From contig OZ026833.1 of assembly GCA_964023205.1 (NCBI GenBank), positions 43,369,137-43,433,136 of the forward strand: a stretch of DNA of 64,000 bases, given 5' to 3'. The stretch's first letter is position 1. Each line of letters opens with the position of its first letter. The position numbers and the translations under genes were made by a program. The notes under the pieces were generated by a model, which was not told where the DNA came from, did not search any database, and saw only the letters and a program-made list of their open reading frames with translations. The DNA comes from Lutraria lutraria (Eukaryota; Mollusca; Bivalvia; Venerida; Mactridae). Below are positions 63,934 through 64,000 of the stretch, piece after piece.

Positions 63934-64000
63934 CTGCCTCTATACTGTATTGATTTTTTGATAAGAAATAAAGTTAGCAAAGAATCCGGAACATTTTTTC
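63934..64000 (-). other. Candidate 5' UTR exon of the MIEAP-like gene
   Basis: On the minus strand GAGGCAG|GTAATG is a good donor. Joining it to the acceptor at 61642 would place GGA directly before the start ATG. The exon runs off the window, and a promoter was not identified. Confidence 0.25.

Overview
The window looks like nuclear DNA of a bivalve mollusc. It is AT-rich, its genes are split into short exons with GT-AG introns, and it carries many tRNA-derived SINEs, MITEs, LINE fragments and the GGCCATGATGGCCCT-type tandem-repeat elements that I associate with bivalve genomes. The species was not determined.

One host gene runs through almost the whole window on the minus strand (coding exons from 61640 down to 3417). 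I could place 23 exons by hand. Every splice phase agrees and the sum is 3366 nt (1121 codons plus stop). The N-terminal 480 residues are coiled coil, built from tandemly repeated exon modules. The C-terminus is the mitochondria-eating protein (MIEAP/SPATA18) domain, but about 440 mostly acidic, low-complexity residues lie inside that domain.

A 38-kb intron of this gene (11969-50332) holds a nest of mobile elements. A degraded LINE (12130-13006 and 49316-50010) was split by a mariner. The mariner, with TA target and intact ends at 13009 and 49313, was itself split in its transposase gene by a 34,961-bp element at 13386-48346. That element has 196-bp terminal inverted repeats (about 97% identical by eye, equal length) and a CATG target duplication. 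Removing it and one CATG gives an ordinary 1,340-bp mariner.

The 35-kb element carries two convergent genes. On the left is an intact 3-exon gene (181 aa) for a protein with the zinc-binding cytoplasmic domain of P2X7 receptors and no channel part. On the right is a THAP-domain DDE transposase gene (8 exons), broken by a frameshift and three stops. The regions upstream of both genes share a 17-bp motif and a CRE-like motif in mirror orientation, which ties them to one element. Inside it sit later passengers: a fragmented LINE, a large satellite, an array of about 20 GC-rich palindromes, tandem-repeat elements, SINEs, MITEs and a TRIM-like mini-LTR element whose LTRs carry a tRNA-like promoter.

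The strongest candidate for an undescribed system is this giant THAP-transposase/P2X7-domain element with a palindromic CATG target. Outside it, the ends of the window hold only repeats and the probable 5' and 3' flanks of the MIEAP-like gene.
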